A DNA stretch of 64,000 bases from Clostridiaceae bacterium (GCA_016292785.1 JAEDFL010000003.1:30664-94663); one strand, 5' to 3'. Counted from the stretch's first letter, positions 9,359 to 17,796 are shown. Notes: generated from the letters alone by a model not told the origin. Numbers and translations are program-made.

Positions 9359-9872
9359 AATTTGTTCTAAGCAGTTTTTCTCTTTGTTTATAATCAGGCA
9401 TATGTTTTTCAATCAACGCATAAAAAGCCTTGCTGTGATCGTGGTGAACCGTATGAGCCAATTCATGCACTACAACGTATTCGATCGCTTCAATCGGATA
9501 CTGCATCAGGATATAAGAAAAGCATATATTGTTTTTTGCACTGCATGAGCCGAAACGCTTCTGAGCCGAAGTTATCTTGACCGTGCCGTAGCTCACACCC
9601 ATAATTCTTGCGTACTTTTCGGTCAGCTTAGGAAGAATATCTCTTGCTCTGTTTTTAAGCTCGGCAATTTCTTCGGGAGATAGCTCTTGCGCTTTCTCTT
9701 TTCTTTTGACCGCTTCCGCGATCTTTTTCTCTATCCATTCTTTATGTTTTTCAACAAGCTTTTTTATTTTATATTCAGGAAAACGTTTCGGTGCGCGGAC
9801 GATAAGCTCACCGTCCCGGTTTATCTGTAAGGCAACGGTTTTTCGGTCGCTCCGGATAACTGTATAATCCAA
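9357..9872 (-). CDS. YgjP/DUF45-type (M48-like) zinc metallopeptidase
   Basis: A 171-residue protein with HELAH...H.D.S.AFY (zincin HExxH plus a third His) near residues 137-150, preceded by the family's QKRFGSCSAKNNICFSY segment. A basic, helical middle (about 45-80) precedes the catalytic part. YgjP-like proteins are small, soluble, predicted metallopeptidases related to WLM/SprT domains; the substrate is unknown. The usual length is about 230 residues, so this is a short member. It is transcribed alone toward a shared terminator. Confidence 0.85.
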   Translation of the reverse strand: MDYTVIRSDRKTVALQINRDGELIVRAPKRFPEYKIKKLVEKHKEWIEKKIAEAVKRKEKAQELSPEEIAELKNRARDILPKLTEKYARIMGVSYGTVKITSAQKRFGSCSAKNNICFSYILMQYPIEAIEYVVVHELAHTVHHDHSKAFYALIEKHMPDYKQREKLLRTN

Positions 9873-9945
9873 TTATGTTCACCTCATTTGTATTTTATCA
9901 TCAACCGTCTTTCCTGTCAAATTTAATAAAAAACATTATTTCTTA

Positions 9946-9974
9946 TTGATTTTATTACAATATGAATGTATAAT
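9946..9974 (+). promoter_or_regulatory. Promoter of the isomerase-metY-metA operon
   Basis: TTGATT (9946-9951), 17-bp spacer, TATAAT (9969-9974). The start codon at 10006 has SD AAAGGAG. Confidence 0.75.
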
Positions 9975-10005
9975 CTAATGGAACATTTACAAAAGGAGTG
10001 CTTGT

Positions 10006-10854
10006 ATGTATAGATTCCCTATCGGTGTTATCATTGACAGCTTCAGAGTTGATATAAAGACTGCGGTTGAAAAGGCGTCTGCGGTTGGAGCAAACGGTAT
10101 TCAGGTTTACTCAACGAGGGGAGAAATGGCTCCCGAAAATCTTGTAGGACAGAAAAGAGCGGATTTCCGCAAGCTTGTTGCTGATAACGGACTTGTTATT
10201 TCTGCACTTTGCGGCGATCTCGGCGGCGGTGGATTTACCGTTAAAGAGGATAACGTTTGGAAGGTCGATAAATCAAAGAGAATTCTTGATCTTGCCAAGG
10301 AGCTTGGAACGGACGTTGTCACTACTCATATCGGTGTTGTGCCTGAGGACGAGAATGCAGAAAGATTCAAGATCATGCAGGAAGCCTGCTTTGAGCTTAG
10401 CCGTTATGCCGATGAGATCGGCGCACATTTTGCAATCGAAACAGGTCCCGAAACCTCTGCCACGCTAAAAAAGTTTCTTGATTCTCTCGGCTCAACGGGA
10501 GTCGGTGTAAACCTCGATCCCGCAAACCTTGTTATGGTTACGGGCGATGATCCGGCAAAGGCTGTTCACAACCTCAAGGACTACATTGTTCACACCCACG
10601 CTAAGGACGGAAAGCAGAATTTCTATGTTGATCCCGACATTATTTACGGAATGGTCAAGTCGCATATCGTCACAAGCAACAGCTTTATCGAAGTTCCTCT
10701 CGGCGAGGGCAGCGTAAACTGGGACGAGTATCTTAAGGCTCTGGAGGATATCGGATATAAGGGCTTCCTCACCATTGAAAGAGAAGTCGGCGACGATCCC
10801 GAAAAGGATATCAGAAAAGCGGTTGAATTTCTTAACGGAAAGATGGGTGTTTGA
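10006..10854 (+). CDS. Sugar phosphate isomerase/epimerase (xylose isomerase-like TIM barrel)
   Basis: A 282-residue AP_endonuc_2 family protein. Metal-binding positions appear at strand ends: AIETGPE (Glu), NLDPANLV (Asp), HTHAKDG (His) and FLTIERE (Glu). Members isomerise or epimerise keto sugars or inositol derivatives with a divalent metal; the substrate cannot be told from sequence. It is the first gene of a four-gene operon and nearly abuts a second, related isomerase gene, which suggests consecutive steps or a heteromeric pair. Confidence 0.85.
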   Translation: MYRFPIGVIIDSFRVDIKTAVEKASAVGANGIQVYSTRGEMAPENLVGQKRADFRKLVADNGLVISALCGDLGGGGFTVKEDNVWKVDKSKRILDLAKELGTDVVTTHIGVVPEDENAERFKIMQEACFELSRYADEIGAHFAIETGPETSATLKKFLDSLGSTGVGVNLDPANLVMVTGDDPAKAVHNLKDYIVHTHAKDGKQNFYVDPDIIYGMVKSHIVTSNSFIEVPLGEGSVNWDEYLKALEDIGYKGFLTIEREVGDDPEKDIRKAVEFLNGKMGV

Positions 10855-10856
10855 AT

Positions 10857-11693
10857 ATGAAAATTGCGGTCAGCAGTTACAGCTATTCTCAGCTTAAAAA
10901 CAGCGATTTTGAAAGAATTGACCTTGCCAAGCAGATGGGCTTCGAGGGCATTGAATTTGCCGAGATAAACCCCGGCGACAGGGATAAGGTTGAATATGCC
11001 AAGGAGCTTAAAGCCTATGCCGACAAGGCAGGCGTTGAAATATCTAACTATGCTATCGGTGCGGATTTCATAAACAGAGACGTTGACGGTGAAATCGAAA
11101 GACTGAAAAAAGAGGTCGATATCGCAGAAATTCTCGGAGTTAAGACAATGCGCCACGACGCTTCGGGCGGTCCTGAGAACGAAAGATTTTCCAAGACGGG
11201 ATTTGAAAAGTATCTTCCCGTGCTTGCAAAGGGCTGTAAGGCGGTTACGGAATATGCAAAGACAAAGGGCATTAAGACCTCGGTTGAAAATCACGGCTTC
11301 TACTGTCAGCAGAGCGACAGGGTAGAGGCTTTGATGAAAGCGGTCGATGACGATAATTTCGGCTGGCTTGTTGATATCGGAAACTTCCTTTGCGCCGATG
11401 AAAATCCGCTTGACGCAGTCAAGGTTGGCGTAAACTATATTATTTACGCTCATGTTAAGGATTTTTATTATGCAGACAGAAGCGTTGAAACCCCCGACGG
11501 ATATTTCGATACAAGGGACGGAAACCACCTTTGCGGCTCCGTGCTCGGAGACGGCATCGTACCCGTTGAAAAGTGCGTTGAAATGATAAAAAATTCAGGC
11601 TACGACGGATGGATTACACTCGAATACGAGGGCAGAGAAACTCCGCTGACAGCCGTGCCGAAAGGCTTGGATTTCCTGAAAAAGCTTATATAA
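10857..11693 (+). CDS. Sugar phosphate isomerase/epimerase, second copy
   Basis: A 278-residue AP_endonuc_2 barrel with SVENHGFYC (Glu), LVDIGNF (Asp), YAHVKDF (His) and WITLEYEG (Glu) as metal ligands. ATG at 10857 was chosen; an in-frame TTG two codons earlier overlaps the previous stop. It is only distantly similar to its upstream neighbour, so this is not a recent duplication. Upstream of metY by 24 nt with no promoter in between, so it is co-transcribed with methionine genes, which is an unusual pairing. Confidence 0.85.
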   Translation: MKIAVSSYSYSQLKNSDFERIDLAKQMGFEGIEFAEINPGDRDKVEYAKELKAYADKAGVEISNYAIGADFINRDVDGEIERLKKEVDIAEILGVKTMRHDASGGPENERFSKTGFEKYLPVLAKGCKAVTEYAKTKGIKTSVENHGFYCQQSDRVEALMKAVDDDNFGWLVDIGNFLCADENPLDAVKVGVNYIIYAHVKDFYYADRSVETPDGYFDTRDGNHLCGSVLGDGIVPVEKCVEMIKNSGYDGWITLEYEGRETPLTAVPKGLDFLKKLI

Positions 11694-11717
11694 AATATAC
11701 TGAATAGAGGTTAGACA

Positions 11718-13001
11718 ATGAGTGAAAAAAGAATTGAAACAAAATGCGTGCAGGGCGGCTACACTCCGGGAAACGGAGAGCCGAGACAGATCCCGATAAT
11801 CCAGAGCACGACCTATAAATACAATACCAGCGAGGATATGGGAAAGCTCTTTGACCTTGAAGCGGAGGGCTATTTCTACACAAGACTTCAGAACCCGACA
11901 AACGATTATGTTGCAAACAAGATCTGCGAGCTTGAGGGCGGCACGGCGGCTATGCTCACTTCTTCCGGTCAGGCGGCTTCTTTCTATGCTGTGTTCAATA
12001 TTGCAAACTGCGGCGATCACGTCGTGGCTTCTTCAATGATCTACGGAGGCACATACAATCTTTTTGCCGTTACGATGAAGAGAATGGGTATCGACTTCAC
12101 CTTTGTTGATCCCGGTTGTTCCGATGAGGAGCTTGAGGCAGCGTTCAAGCCGAACACAAAGCTTGTATTCGGTGAGACTATCGCAAATCCTGCGCTTACC
12201 GTTCTTGACATTGAACGTTTTGCAAAGGCGGCTCACGCTCACGGAGTTCCGCTCATCATTGACAACACCTTTGCAACACCGATAAACTGTCGTCCGTTCG
12301 AGTGGGGTGCGGATATTGTCACTCACTCAACGACAAAGTATATGGACGGTCACGGAGCAGGCGTCGGCGGCTGTATTGTTGATTCGGGTAATTTTGACTG
12401 GATGGCTCATGCAGATAAGTTTCCCGGTCTCTGCACTCCCGATGACAGCTATCACGGAGTTGTTTATTCCGAGCGTTTCGGTCAGGGCGGAGCATTCATC
12501 ACAAAAGCTACCGTTCAGCTTATGAGGGATTTTGGTTCTATCCAGTCTCCCCAGAACGCTTTCCTGCTCAATCTCGGACTTGAAAGTCTGCATGTCAGAA
12601 TGGCAAGACACTGTGAAAACGGACTTGCTGTTGCAGAGTTCCTTAATTCTCATGACAAAATAGACTGGGTTAATTACCCGTCTCTTAAAGGTGACAAATA
12701 TTATGAGCTGTCACAGAAATATTTGCCGAACGGCTCCTGCGGAGTCGTTAGCTTCGGTATAAAGGGCGGAAGAAAAGCGGCGGAAGCTTTTATGAAAAAT
12801 CTTAAAGTTGCCGCTATTGAAACCCACGTTGCCGACGCAAGAACCTGCTGTCTGCATCCTGCAAGCGCAACCCACCGTCAGATGAACGACGCCGAGCTTG
12901 CCGCCGCAGGTGTTCCCGCAAATCTTGTGCGCTTCTCCTGCGGACTTGAAAATGCACAGGATCTGATCGAGGATATCGCACAGGCTCTTGAAAAAGTATG
13001 A
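11718..13001 (+). CDS. metY: O-acetylhomoserine sulfhydrylase (PLP-dependent)
   Basis: A 427-residue Cys/Met-metabolism PLP enzyme. The PLP lysine is Lys207 (HSTTKYMDGHG); other marks are the YTRLQNPT substrate loop, SSGQAA, and DNTFATP. The length (about 425-430) and the long insertion before HADKFPGLC fit O-acetylhomoserine aminocarboxypropyltransferase rather than the shorter cystathionine lyases. It makes homocysteine directly from O-acetylhomoserine and sulfide in the cytoplasm. metA follows 17 nt downstream, giving activation and sulfhydrylation in one operon. SD AGAGG. Confidence 0.93.
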   Translation: MSEKRIETKCVQGGYTPGNGEPRQIPIIQSTTYKYNTSEDMGKLFDLEAEGYFYTRLQNPTNDYVANKICELEGGTAAMLTSSGQAASFYAVFNIANCGDHVVASSMIYGGTYNLFAVTMKRMGIDFTFVDPGCSDEELEAAFKPNTKLVFGETIANPALTVLDIERFAKAAHAHGVPLIIDNTFATPINCRPFEWGADIVTHSTTKYMDGHGAGVGGCIVDSGNFDWMAHADKFPGLCTPDDSYHGVVYSERFGQGGAFITKATVQLMRDFGSIQSPQNAFLLNLGLESLHVRMARHCENGLAVAEFLNSHDKIDWVNYPSLKGDKYYELSQKYLPNGSCGVVSFGIKGGRKAAEAFMKNLKVAAIETHVADARTCCLHPASATHRQMNDAELAAAGVPANLVRFSCGLENAQDLIEDIAQALEKV

Positions 13002-13018
13002 TTGAAGAGTGATAACTA

Positions 13019-13936
13019 ATGCCTATTAAAGTACCTAACGGACTGCCTGCCGTAAAAACGCTCAAGGACGAAAATATTTTCGTGATGACGCATAAAAGGG
13101 CAGCCAAGCAGGATATACGACCGCTGAAGATTTTGCTTCTCAACCTAATGCCTAAGAAGATCGAGACGGAAACTCAGTTTGCCCGACTTCTCGGAAATAC
13201 TCCGCTCCAGGTTGAGATGGAAATGATGTATACCACCTCGCACAAGTCGAAGAACACCTCTGAGGAGCATCTTTTAGCGTTCTATAAAACCTTTGACGAA
13301 ATAAAGGACAACAAGTACGACGGAATGATAATCACCGGTGCGCCCGTTGAAAATATGGAATTTGAAGAGGTTGAATATTGGGTTGAGCTTTGCAAGATAA
13401 TGGAGTGGAGCAAATCCCATGTTACAAGCACCTTCCATATTTGCTGGGGAGCACAGGCAGGACTTTACTACCATTACGGTATTCAGAAGCATCCTCTGCC
13501 GAAGAAATGCTTCGGAGTTTATCCGCATAAGGTTGACTATAAAAGGTCGATCCTTTTCAGAGGCTTCGATGATACCTTTATGGCGCCGCAGTCAAGACAT
13601 ACAACGGTCTATGCCGAGGAAATTAAAAAGGTCAAGGGCTTGAAAATTCTCGCCTCGTCAAAGGAGACGGGAGTTTATGCCGTTTCCACAAGCAAGGGCA
13701 AGCAGATCTTTGTTACGGGACATTCGGAGTATGACAAGGATACTCTGAAAAACGAATACCTTCGTGATAAGGAAAAGGGACTTGAAATTGACATTCCGAA
13801 AAACTATTTCCCGAACGACGATCCGAGCAAGGAGCCGATAGTTTCCTGGAGGGCGCATGCCAATTTGCTTTTTTCCAACTGGCTGAACTATTTCGTATAT
13901 CAGACAACACCTTACGACATTGAAACAATAGAATGA
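13019..13936 (+). CDS. metA: Homoserine O-acyltransferase MetA, predicted acetyl-CoA specific
   Basis: A 305-residue MetA/MetX-type (HTS family) homoserine acyltransferase with nucleophile Cys142 (ICWGAQ), His235 and Glu237 (TGHSEYD) all at the usual positions. Residue 111 is Glu (TGAPVE); in characterised MetA enzymes Glu111 selects acetyl-CoA and Gly111 succinyl-CoA. Automatic annotation would call it a succinyltransferase, but both the residue and the adjacent O-acetylhomoserine sulfhydrylase point to O-acetylhomoserine as product. It is the last gene of the operon and ends at a strong hairpin. Confidence 0.92.
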   Translation: MPIKVPNGLPAVKTLKDENIFVMTHKRAAKQDIRPLKILLLNLMPKKIETETQFARLLGNTPLQVEMEMMYTTSHKSKNTSEEHLLAFYKTFDEIKDNKYDGMIITGAPVENMEFEEVEYWVELCKIMEWSKSHVTSTFHICWGAQAGLYYHYGIQKHPLPKKCFGVYPHKVDYKRSILFRGFDDTFMAPQSRHTTVYAEEIKKVKGLKILASSKETGVYAVSTSKGKQIFVTGHSEYDKDTLKNEYLRDKEKGLEIDIPKNYFPNDDPSKEPIVSWRAHANLLFSNWLNYFVYQTTPYDIETIE

Positions 13937-13946
13937 CATAAAAACT

Positions 13947-13996
13947 ACCTCCCGAACATATCAATTACTGATATGTAAATTCGGGAGGTTTTTCTT
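13947..13996 (+). terminator. Terminator hairpin of the met operon, containing the spoIIID ribosome-binding site
   Basis: A 10-bp outer stem (13947-13956 with 13980-13989) and an inner CATATC/GATATG pairing, followed by a TTTTTCTT run. The 3' arm contains GGGAGG (13983-13988), which is also the only good Shine-Dalgarno for the TTG start of spoIIID at 13997. Confidence 0.85.
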
Positions 13997-14254
13997 TTGA
14001 ATGATTTAGCTCGGATTCGTTCGGTTGAACTCGGCGAATATATCGTGAAAAACAGATCGACTGTCAGAGCCGCCGCAAAGGTATTCGGAATTTCAAAGTC
14101 AACGGTACATACGGACGTTACGCAAAAGCTTGAGGAAATTGATCCCGTATTAAGCAAAGAGGTCAGGGAAATACTTGATATCAACAAGGCGCAGAGACAC
14201 ATCAGGGGCGGAATTGCCACCAGAGAAAAATATAAGGGAAAGAAAATGAGGTGA
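13997..14254 (+). CDS. spoIIID: Sporulation transcriptional regulator SpoIIID
   Basis: An 85-residue protein with the SpoIIID helix-turn-helix (ELGEYIVKNRSTVRAAAKVFGISKSTVH) and the conserved EVREILDINKAQRHIRGGIAT.EKY C-terminal region; B. subtilis SpoIIID has 93 residues. It is a mother-cell regulator that adjusts the sigma-E regulon. The start is TTG at 13997, eight bases after GGGAGG; no in-frame ATG exists. The SD lies inside the 3' arm of the upstream hairpin. The asnB start follows 4 nt after the stop, so the two are probably translationally coupled. It marks the organism as having a sporulation programme. Confidence 0.95.
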   Translation: MNDLARIRSVELGEYIVKNRSTVRAAAKVFGISKSTVHTDVTQKLEEIDPVLSKEVREILDINKAQRHIRGGIATREKYKGKKMR

Positions 14255-14258
14255 TTTG

Positions 14259-16091
14259 ATGTGCGGAATTTGCGGACAGGTTTCATTCAACAGGGATTTG
14301 GAGGAATATGAAAGTCATTTTTACAATATGCAGAACAAGCTCTATTCAAGAGGCCCCGATCAGCACGGCGAATATTTTTCTCACGATGCTGTATTGATGC
14401 ACAGGAGGCTTGCCGTAGTTGATATTGAGCGAGGAAAACAGCCGATGACCTATACGGTGGACGGTGAGCTTTTCACACTTTGCTACAACGGTGAGCTTTA
14501 TAACACCGAGGAGATCAGAAACGGACTTGAGAGCAGGGGATATAACTTTTTCAGCCATTCCGATACAGAGGTTGTGCTGAAAGCCTACTGTGAATACCGT
14601 GAAAAGTGCGTGGAGCTTTTCAACGGCATCTTTGCTTTTGCGGTTTGGGAGCATGAGACTAAACGCCTGTTTGTCGCAAGGGACAGAATGGGTGTTAAGC
14701 CGCTTTTTTATTCAATGTGCAAGAGCGGATTTGTCTTTGCTTCGGAAATCAAAGCCTTGCTTGAGCACCCCGAGATCGAGCCGCTGACAGATATTCGGTC
14801 GCTGTCGGAGCTTATGCTGATCGGTCCGGGCAGAACTCCAGGAATGGGAGTTTTCAAAAATATCAGCGAGATAAGACCTGCACATTATGCGATATTCGAC
14901 GAGACAGGACTTACAATTCACCGCTACTGGAACGTAGAGGCTCATGAGCATACCGACAGCTTTGAACAGACAGTTGAAAAGGTGCGTTTTCTTGTAACGG
15001 ACTCAATCAAGCGACAGCTTGTCTCAGATGTTCCGCTTTGCACTTTCCTTTCGGGCGGACTTGATTCAAGCCTGATTTCCTCTGTCACGAATGAGGAGTT
15101 CAGAAAAAGGGGAGAGGTGCTTCACACTTTTTCCGTTGACTATAAGGACAACGATAAATACTTCCGAAAATCAAAATTTCAGCCGAACTCCGATCCGGAG
15201 TATATTCGCATTATGGAGAAATATCTCGGCGGCGCACATCATTGGATAGTGATAGACACCGCCGAGCTTGTGGACGCTTTGTATTCCTCGGTGGATGCAA
15301 GGGATCTGCCGGGAATGGCGGACGTGGACGCTTCTATGCTCCTTTTGTGCAAGGCAATTAAAGAGTACGGCACGGTTGCCCTGTCGGGAGAATGTGCGGA
15401 CGAGATTTTCGGCGGTTATCCGTGGTATAGGGATAAAACAATCCGTTCCTCCGAGGGCTTCCCGTGGGCACAGTCTACGGATTACAGAATGTCTTTCCTG
15501 AAAGATGAATTTGCTGAACAAATCGACGGGACGGAATATGTTTACAGCCGCTATAAGCTCACCGCAGACAGCGCTCCTCTTTATGACAATATGTCCGAGG
15601 ACGATCTGAAAACGGCGCAGATGATGAAGCTTAATCTTGATTGGTTTATGCAAACTCTCCTTGACAGGAAGGACAGAATGAGTATGTATTCCTCGCTCGA
15701 AGTCAGAGTTCCTTTCTGTGACCACAGGATTGTCGAGTATCTCTATAACGTGCCGTGGCAGATGAAGGATCACAACAATTATGAAAAGGGACTGCTCAGA
15801 GAGGCGATGAGGGGATACCTGCCCGACGAAGTGCTTTGGCGTAAGAAAAGCCCTTATCCGAAAACGCACAATCCCAATTATCTTGCCGCAGTTTCGGAAA
15901 GATTGCAGGCAATAATTGACGAGGGCACTTCTCCGATGCTTGATTTTATAAAAAAGGAAAAGCTTGCGGAGCTTTTGACCGAAAACAAGAGCCAACCGTG
16001 GTACGGTCAGCTTATGACAACTCCGCAGACAATTGCCTATTTCCTCCAGCTTGATTATTGGCTGAAAAAGTACAAGGTTAGATTTGTATAA
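14259..16091 (+). CDS. asnB: Asparagine synthase (glutamine-hydrolysing)
   Basis: A 610-residue two-domain enzyme. Cys2 (MCGICGQ), exposed after Met removal, is the glutaminase nucleophile of the class II amidotransferase domain (about 1-200). The synthetase domain has the PP-loop LSGGLDSSL (about residue 267). It converts Asp, Gln and ATP to Asn. ATG at 14259 was chosen over a TTG one codon upstream because Cys must be residue 2. The SD AGGTGA overlaps the spoIIID stop codon. Close coupling to spoIIID suggests a sporulation-stage role like that of B. subtilis AsnO; that is an inference. Confidence 0.93.
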   Translation: MCGICGQVSFNRDLEEYESHFYNMQNKLYSRGPDQHGEYFSHDAVLMHRRLAVVDIERGKQPMTYTVDGELFTLCYNGELYNTEEIRNGLESRGYNFFSHSDTEVVLKAYCEYREKCVELFNGIFAFAVWEHETKRLFVARDRMGVKPLFYSMCKSGFVFASEIKALLEHPEIEPLTDIRSLSELMLIGPGRTPGMGVFKNISEIRPAHYAIFDETGLTIHRYWNVEAHEHTDSFEQTVEKVRFLVTDSIKRQLVSDVPLCTFLSGGLDSSLISSVTNEEFRKRGEVLHTFSVDYKDNDKYFRKSKFQPNSDPEYIRIMEKYLGGAHHWIVIDTAELVDALYSSVDARDLPGMADVDASMLLLCKAIKEYGTVALSGECADEIFGGYPWYRDKTIRSSEGFPWAQSTDYRMSFLKDEFAEQIDGTEYVYSRYKLTADSAPLYDNMSEDDLKTAQMMKLNLDWFMQTLLDRKDRMSMYSSLEVRVPFCDHRIVEYLYNVPWQMKDHNNYEKGLLREAMRGYLPDEVLWRKKSPYPKTHNPNYLAAVSERLQAIIDEGTSPMLDFIKKEKLAELLTENKSQPWYGQLMTTPQTIAYFLQLDYWLKKYKVRFV

Positions 16092-16311
16092 TTATATAAA
16101 AGATATCAAAACAAGCATCGGTATAACGCTTCGGGGACTTGATATGCACTATATGCAAAATTACAAGGTCAACATCCGTGATTATTTCGGCAACGGAACA
16201 GACACCCCGTATAAGAGAACATTTTTGATTTGCAGAATACTGAACTTTTTCAAGTGTCTTCTAAACAGAATCAAGCAGGATTTAATTTATCTGATAAATA
16301 AATATATTTAA
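16084..16311 (+). CDS. Possible small hypothetical protein (doubtful)
   Basis: The 353-base stretch after asnB holds only this TTG-started open frame of 75 codons, overlapping the asnB stop, with a weak AAGG seven bases before the start. The product is basic, with an aromatic/Leu-rich C-terminus, and I recognise no family. It may be noise or a decayed gene. A terminator hairpin follows immediately, then AT-rich sequence down to the GtrA-like gene on the other strand. Confidence 0.25.
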   Translation: MYNYIKDIKTSIGITLRGLDMHYMQNYKVNIRDYFGNGTDTPYKRTFLICRILNFFKCLLNRIKQDLIYLINKYI

Positions 16312-16316
16312 AATTA

Positions 16317-16355
16317 TAACCGCAAGTTTTCCCAAAACGGAAAGACTTGCGGTTA
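16317..16355. terminator. Hairpin terminator between asnB and the GtrA-like gene
   Basis: A 10-bp stem (16317-16326 with 16346-16355, TAACCGCAAG/CTTGCGGTTA). T runs on both sides are weak, so efficiency is uncertain. Confidence 0.6.
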
Positions 16356-16444
16356 ATTAGATTTTAGACGATATTATTTCAAAGTTTGATGAAGCCTTGT
16401 AAGTATTATATTTTTTGTTTGCACATTAAGCTGATAATACTAAT

Positions 16445-16927
16445 TTATTTCGCCGTGTTTTCCGAATTTCTGAATACAACGAATTTATCGAATATAAACT
16501 CGGTAACCATATTGGTGACCATTGTTATTGCAAGGACAATATAATCAATTCCGACAGCCGCTGCAAATTTCGCTGTGAAATAATTTCCCAGAATTGTTGA
16601 GATCGGAGTAAATACAGCATAATAGCCAAGCACCTTTAACATAGCGATCGGAATATTGTTGGCGGATTTAAAGGTGAACTTTCTGTTAAATGTGAAGTTC
16701 CAGATGACGGAAAGAATAAGAGCGATCAGATATATCGGTCCGTATTCATTGTTCATTATTTTTGCAAATACGGCATGTTCAGCCATAAGCTCCTGAAAAA
16801 AGCTAAGCTTGATAATAACCTCTTTCATCAGCGTAAAGCTTCCGATTTGAATTAATCCGGCAGACGCCGAGAACAGAACAAACTTTATGAACTGTATTAC
16901 ATTCTGCTTTTTATTGTTTTCACTCAT
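16445..16927 (-). CDS. GtrA-like membrane protein
   Basis: A 160-residue protein with four predicted membrane segments and the GtrA signature WNFTFNRKFTF between helices 2 and 3. GtrA proteins are thought to move or position polyprenyl-linked sugars across the membrane for cell-wall or O-antigen glycosylation. ATG at 16927 was chosen: it has AGGTGG seven bases upstream, whereas the open frame extends 12 codons further without a site. It has its own promoter and no glycosyltransferase partner next to it; the nearest is the GT-D gene at 23.5 kb. Confidence 0.82.
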   Translation of the reverse strand: MSENNKKQNVIQFIKFVLFSASAGLIQIGSFTLMKEVIIKLSFFQELMAEHAVFAKIMNNEYGPIYLIALILSVIWNFTFNRKFTFKSANNIPIAMLKVLGYYAVFTPISTILGNYFTAKFAAAVGIDYIVLAITMVTNMVTEFIFDKFVVFRNSENTAK

Positions 16928-16954
16928 TTTGACCACCTGATTTTTGTTTTTTAT

Positions 16955-16983
16955 ATAATACAACCGTTTGAATTATTTTTCAA
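16955..16983 (-). promoter_or_regulatory. Promoter of the GtrA-like gene
   Basis: On the minus strand TTGAAA (16983-16978), 17-bp spacer, TATTAT (16960-16955). Confidence 0.7.
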
Positions 16984-17002
16984 GGCTTATAAGTATTTTT
17001 TA

Positions 17003-17035
17003 AGAAAAAAGAGACCTGCCGAAGCAAGTCTCTTT
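17003..17035 (-). terminator. Terminator of the perR-rubrerythrin-rubredoxin operon
   Basis: Minus-strand stem AAAGAGAC/GTCTCTTT extended by TTGC/GCAG and capped by a TTCG tetraloop, then TTTTTTC. It lies directly after the rubredoxin stop. Confidence 0.88.
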
Positions 17036-17045
17036 GAAAATGTGC

Positions 17046-17201
17046 TTATTCAGCCTCAAATGCGTCCTTACCGAGTCCGCAGATCGGGCAAACCCAATCC
17101 TCGGGAACATCTTCCCAAGCTGTGCCGGGAGCAACGCCGTTATCGGGATCGCCAACCTCGGGATCATAAACATAGCCGCAGGGGCATACAAATTTATCCA
17201 T
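17046..17201 (-). CDS. Rubredoxin with CxC first iron knuckle
   Basis: A 51-residue small electron carrier. The second half is canonical rubredoxin ([35 protein letters not shown]). The first knuckle reads V-C-P-C-G-Y (Cys6, Cys8) instead of the usual C-x-x-C-G-Y, one residue shorter; I re-read the bases at 17175-17186 to confirm. All four cysteines are present, so Fe(SCys)4 binding remains plausible. It sits 33 nt downstream of the rubrerythrin gene, its likely redox partner for passing electrons to a peroxide reductase, in a PerR-linked operon. Start ATG at 17201 with AAGGAAG upstream. Confidence 0.92.
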   Translation of the reverse strand: MDKFVCPCGYVYDPEVGDPDNGVAPGTAWEDVPEDWVCPICGLGKDAFEAE

Positions 17202-17234
17202 AGTAAGTCTTCCTTTTAGTATTTTAATTTTTGA

Positions 17235-17777
17235 TTAACCGAAATATCTCTTGAGGAGACCTGCAAAAGCCTTGCCGTGTCTTGCCTCGTCACGAGCCAT
17301 CTCGTGAACTGTATCGTGAATAGCGTCAAGGTTAGCTGCCTTAGCTCTCTTAGCAAGGTCAAACTTACCTGCGGTTGCGCCGTTCTCAGCGGCAACTCTC
17401 ATCTCAAGGTTCTTCTTTGTTGAATCTGTGATAACCTCACCGAGAAGCTCTGCGAACTTTGCTGCATGCTCAGCCTCTTCGTAAGCTGCCTTTTCCCAGT
17501 AAAGACCGATCTCGGGATAGCCCTCTCTGTGAGCAACTCTTGCCATTGCAAGATACATACCAACCTCGGAGCACTCGCCGTTGAAGTTAGCGCGAAGATC
17601 CTCGATGATGTCCTCTGAAACACCCTGAGCTACGCCTACAACGTGCTCTGCTGCCCAAGACATCTCTTCATCCTGCTTCTGGAACTTCTCTGCAGGAACA
17701 CCGCACTGGGGGCACTTCTCGGGAGGAGTGTCACCCTCGTGAACGTAACCACATACGCTGCATACCCATTTTGCCAT
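17235..17777 (-). CDS. Reverse rubrerythrin / NADH peroxidase
   Basis: A 180-residue protein with an N-terminal rubredoxin-like domain ([10 protein letters not shown]...CPQCGVP, residues about 6-27) followed by a four-helix ferritin-like di-iron domain with ExxH pairs ([15 protein letters not shown]). This order is the reverse of classical rubrerythrin and marks the clostridial reverse rubrerythrin that reduces H2O2, and in some species O2, using NADH through rubredoxin. It lies between perR and rubredoxin on one transcript, so it is probably induced by peroxide. Confidence 0.93.
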   Translation of the reverse strand: MAKWVCSVCGYVHEGDTPPEKCPQCGVPAEKFQKQDEEMSWAAEHVVGVAQGVSEDIIEDLRANFNGECSEVGMYLAMARVAHREGYPEIGLYWEKAAYEEAEHAAKFAELLGEVITDSTKKNLEMRVAAENGATAGKFDLAKRAKAANLDAIHDTVHEMARDEARHGKAFAGLLKRYFG

Positions 17778-17796
17778 AATTGTTTACCTCCAAAAT

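Noticed and set aside
10644..11528. 294-codon minus-strand open frame opposite the two isomerase genes
   Set aside because: Antisense shadow of well-supported coding genes; composition not protein-like and no promoter or ribosome site.
15171..15995. 274-codon minus-strand open frame inside asnB
   Set aside because: Antisense shadow; asnB has full domain support.
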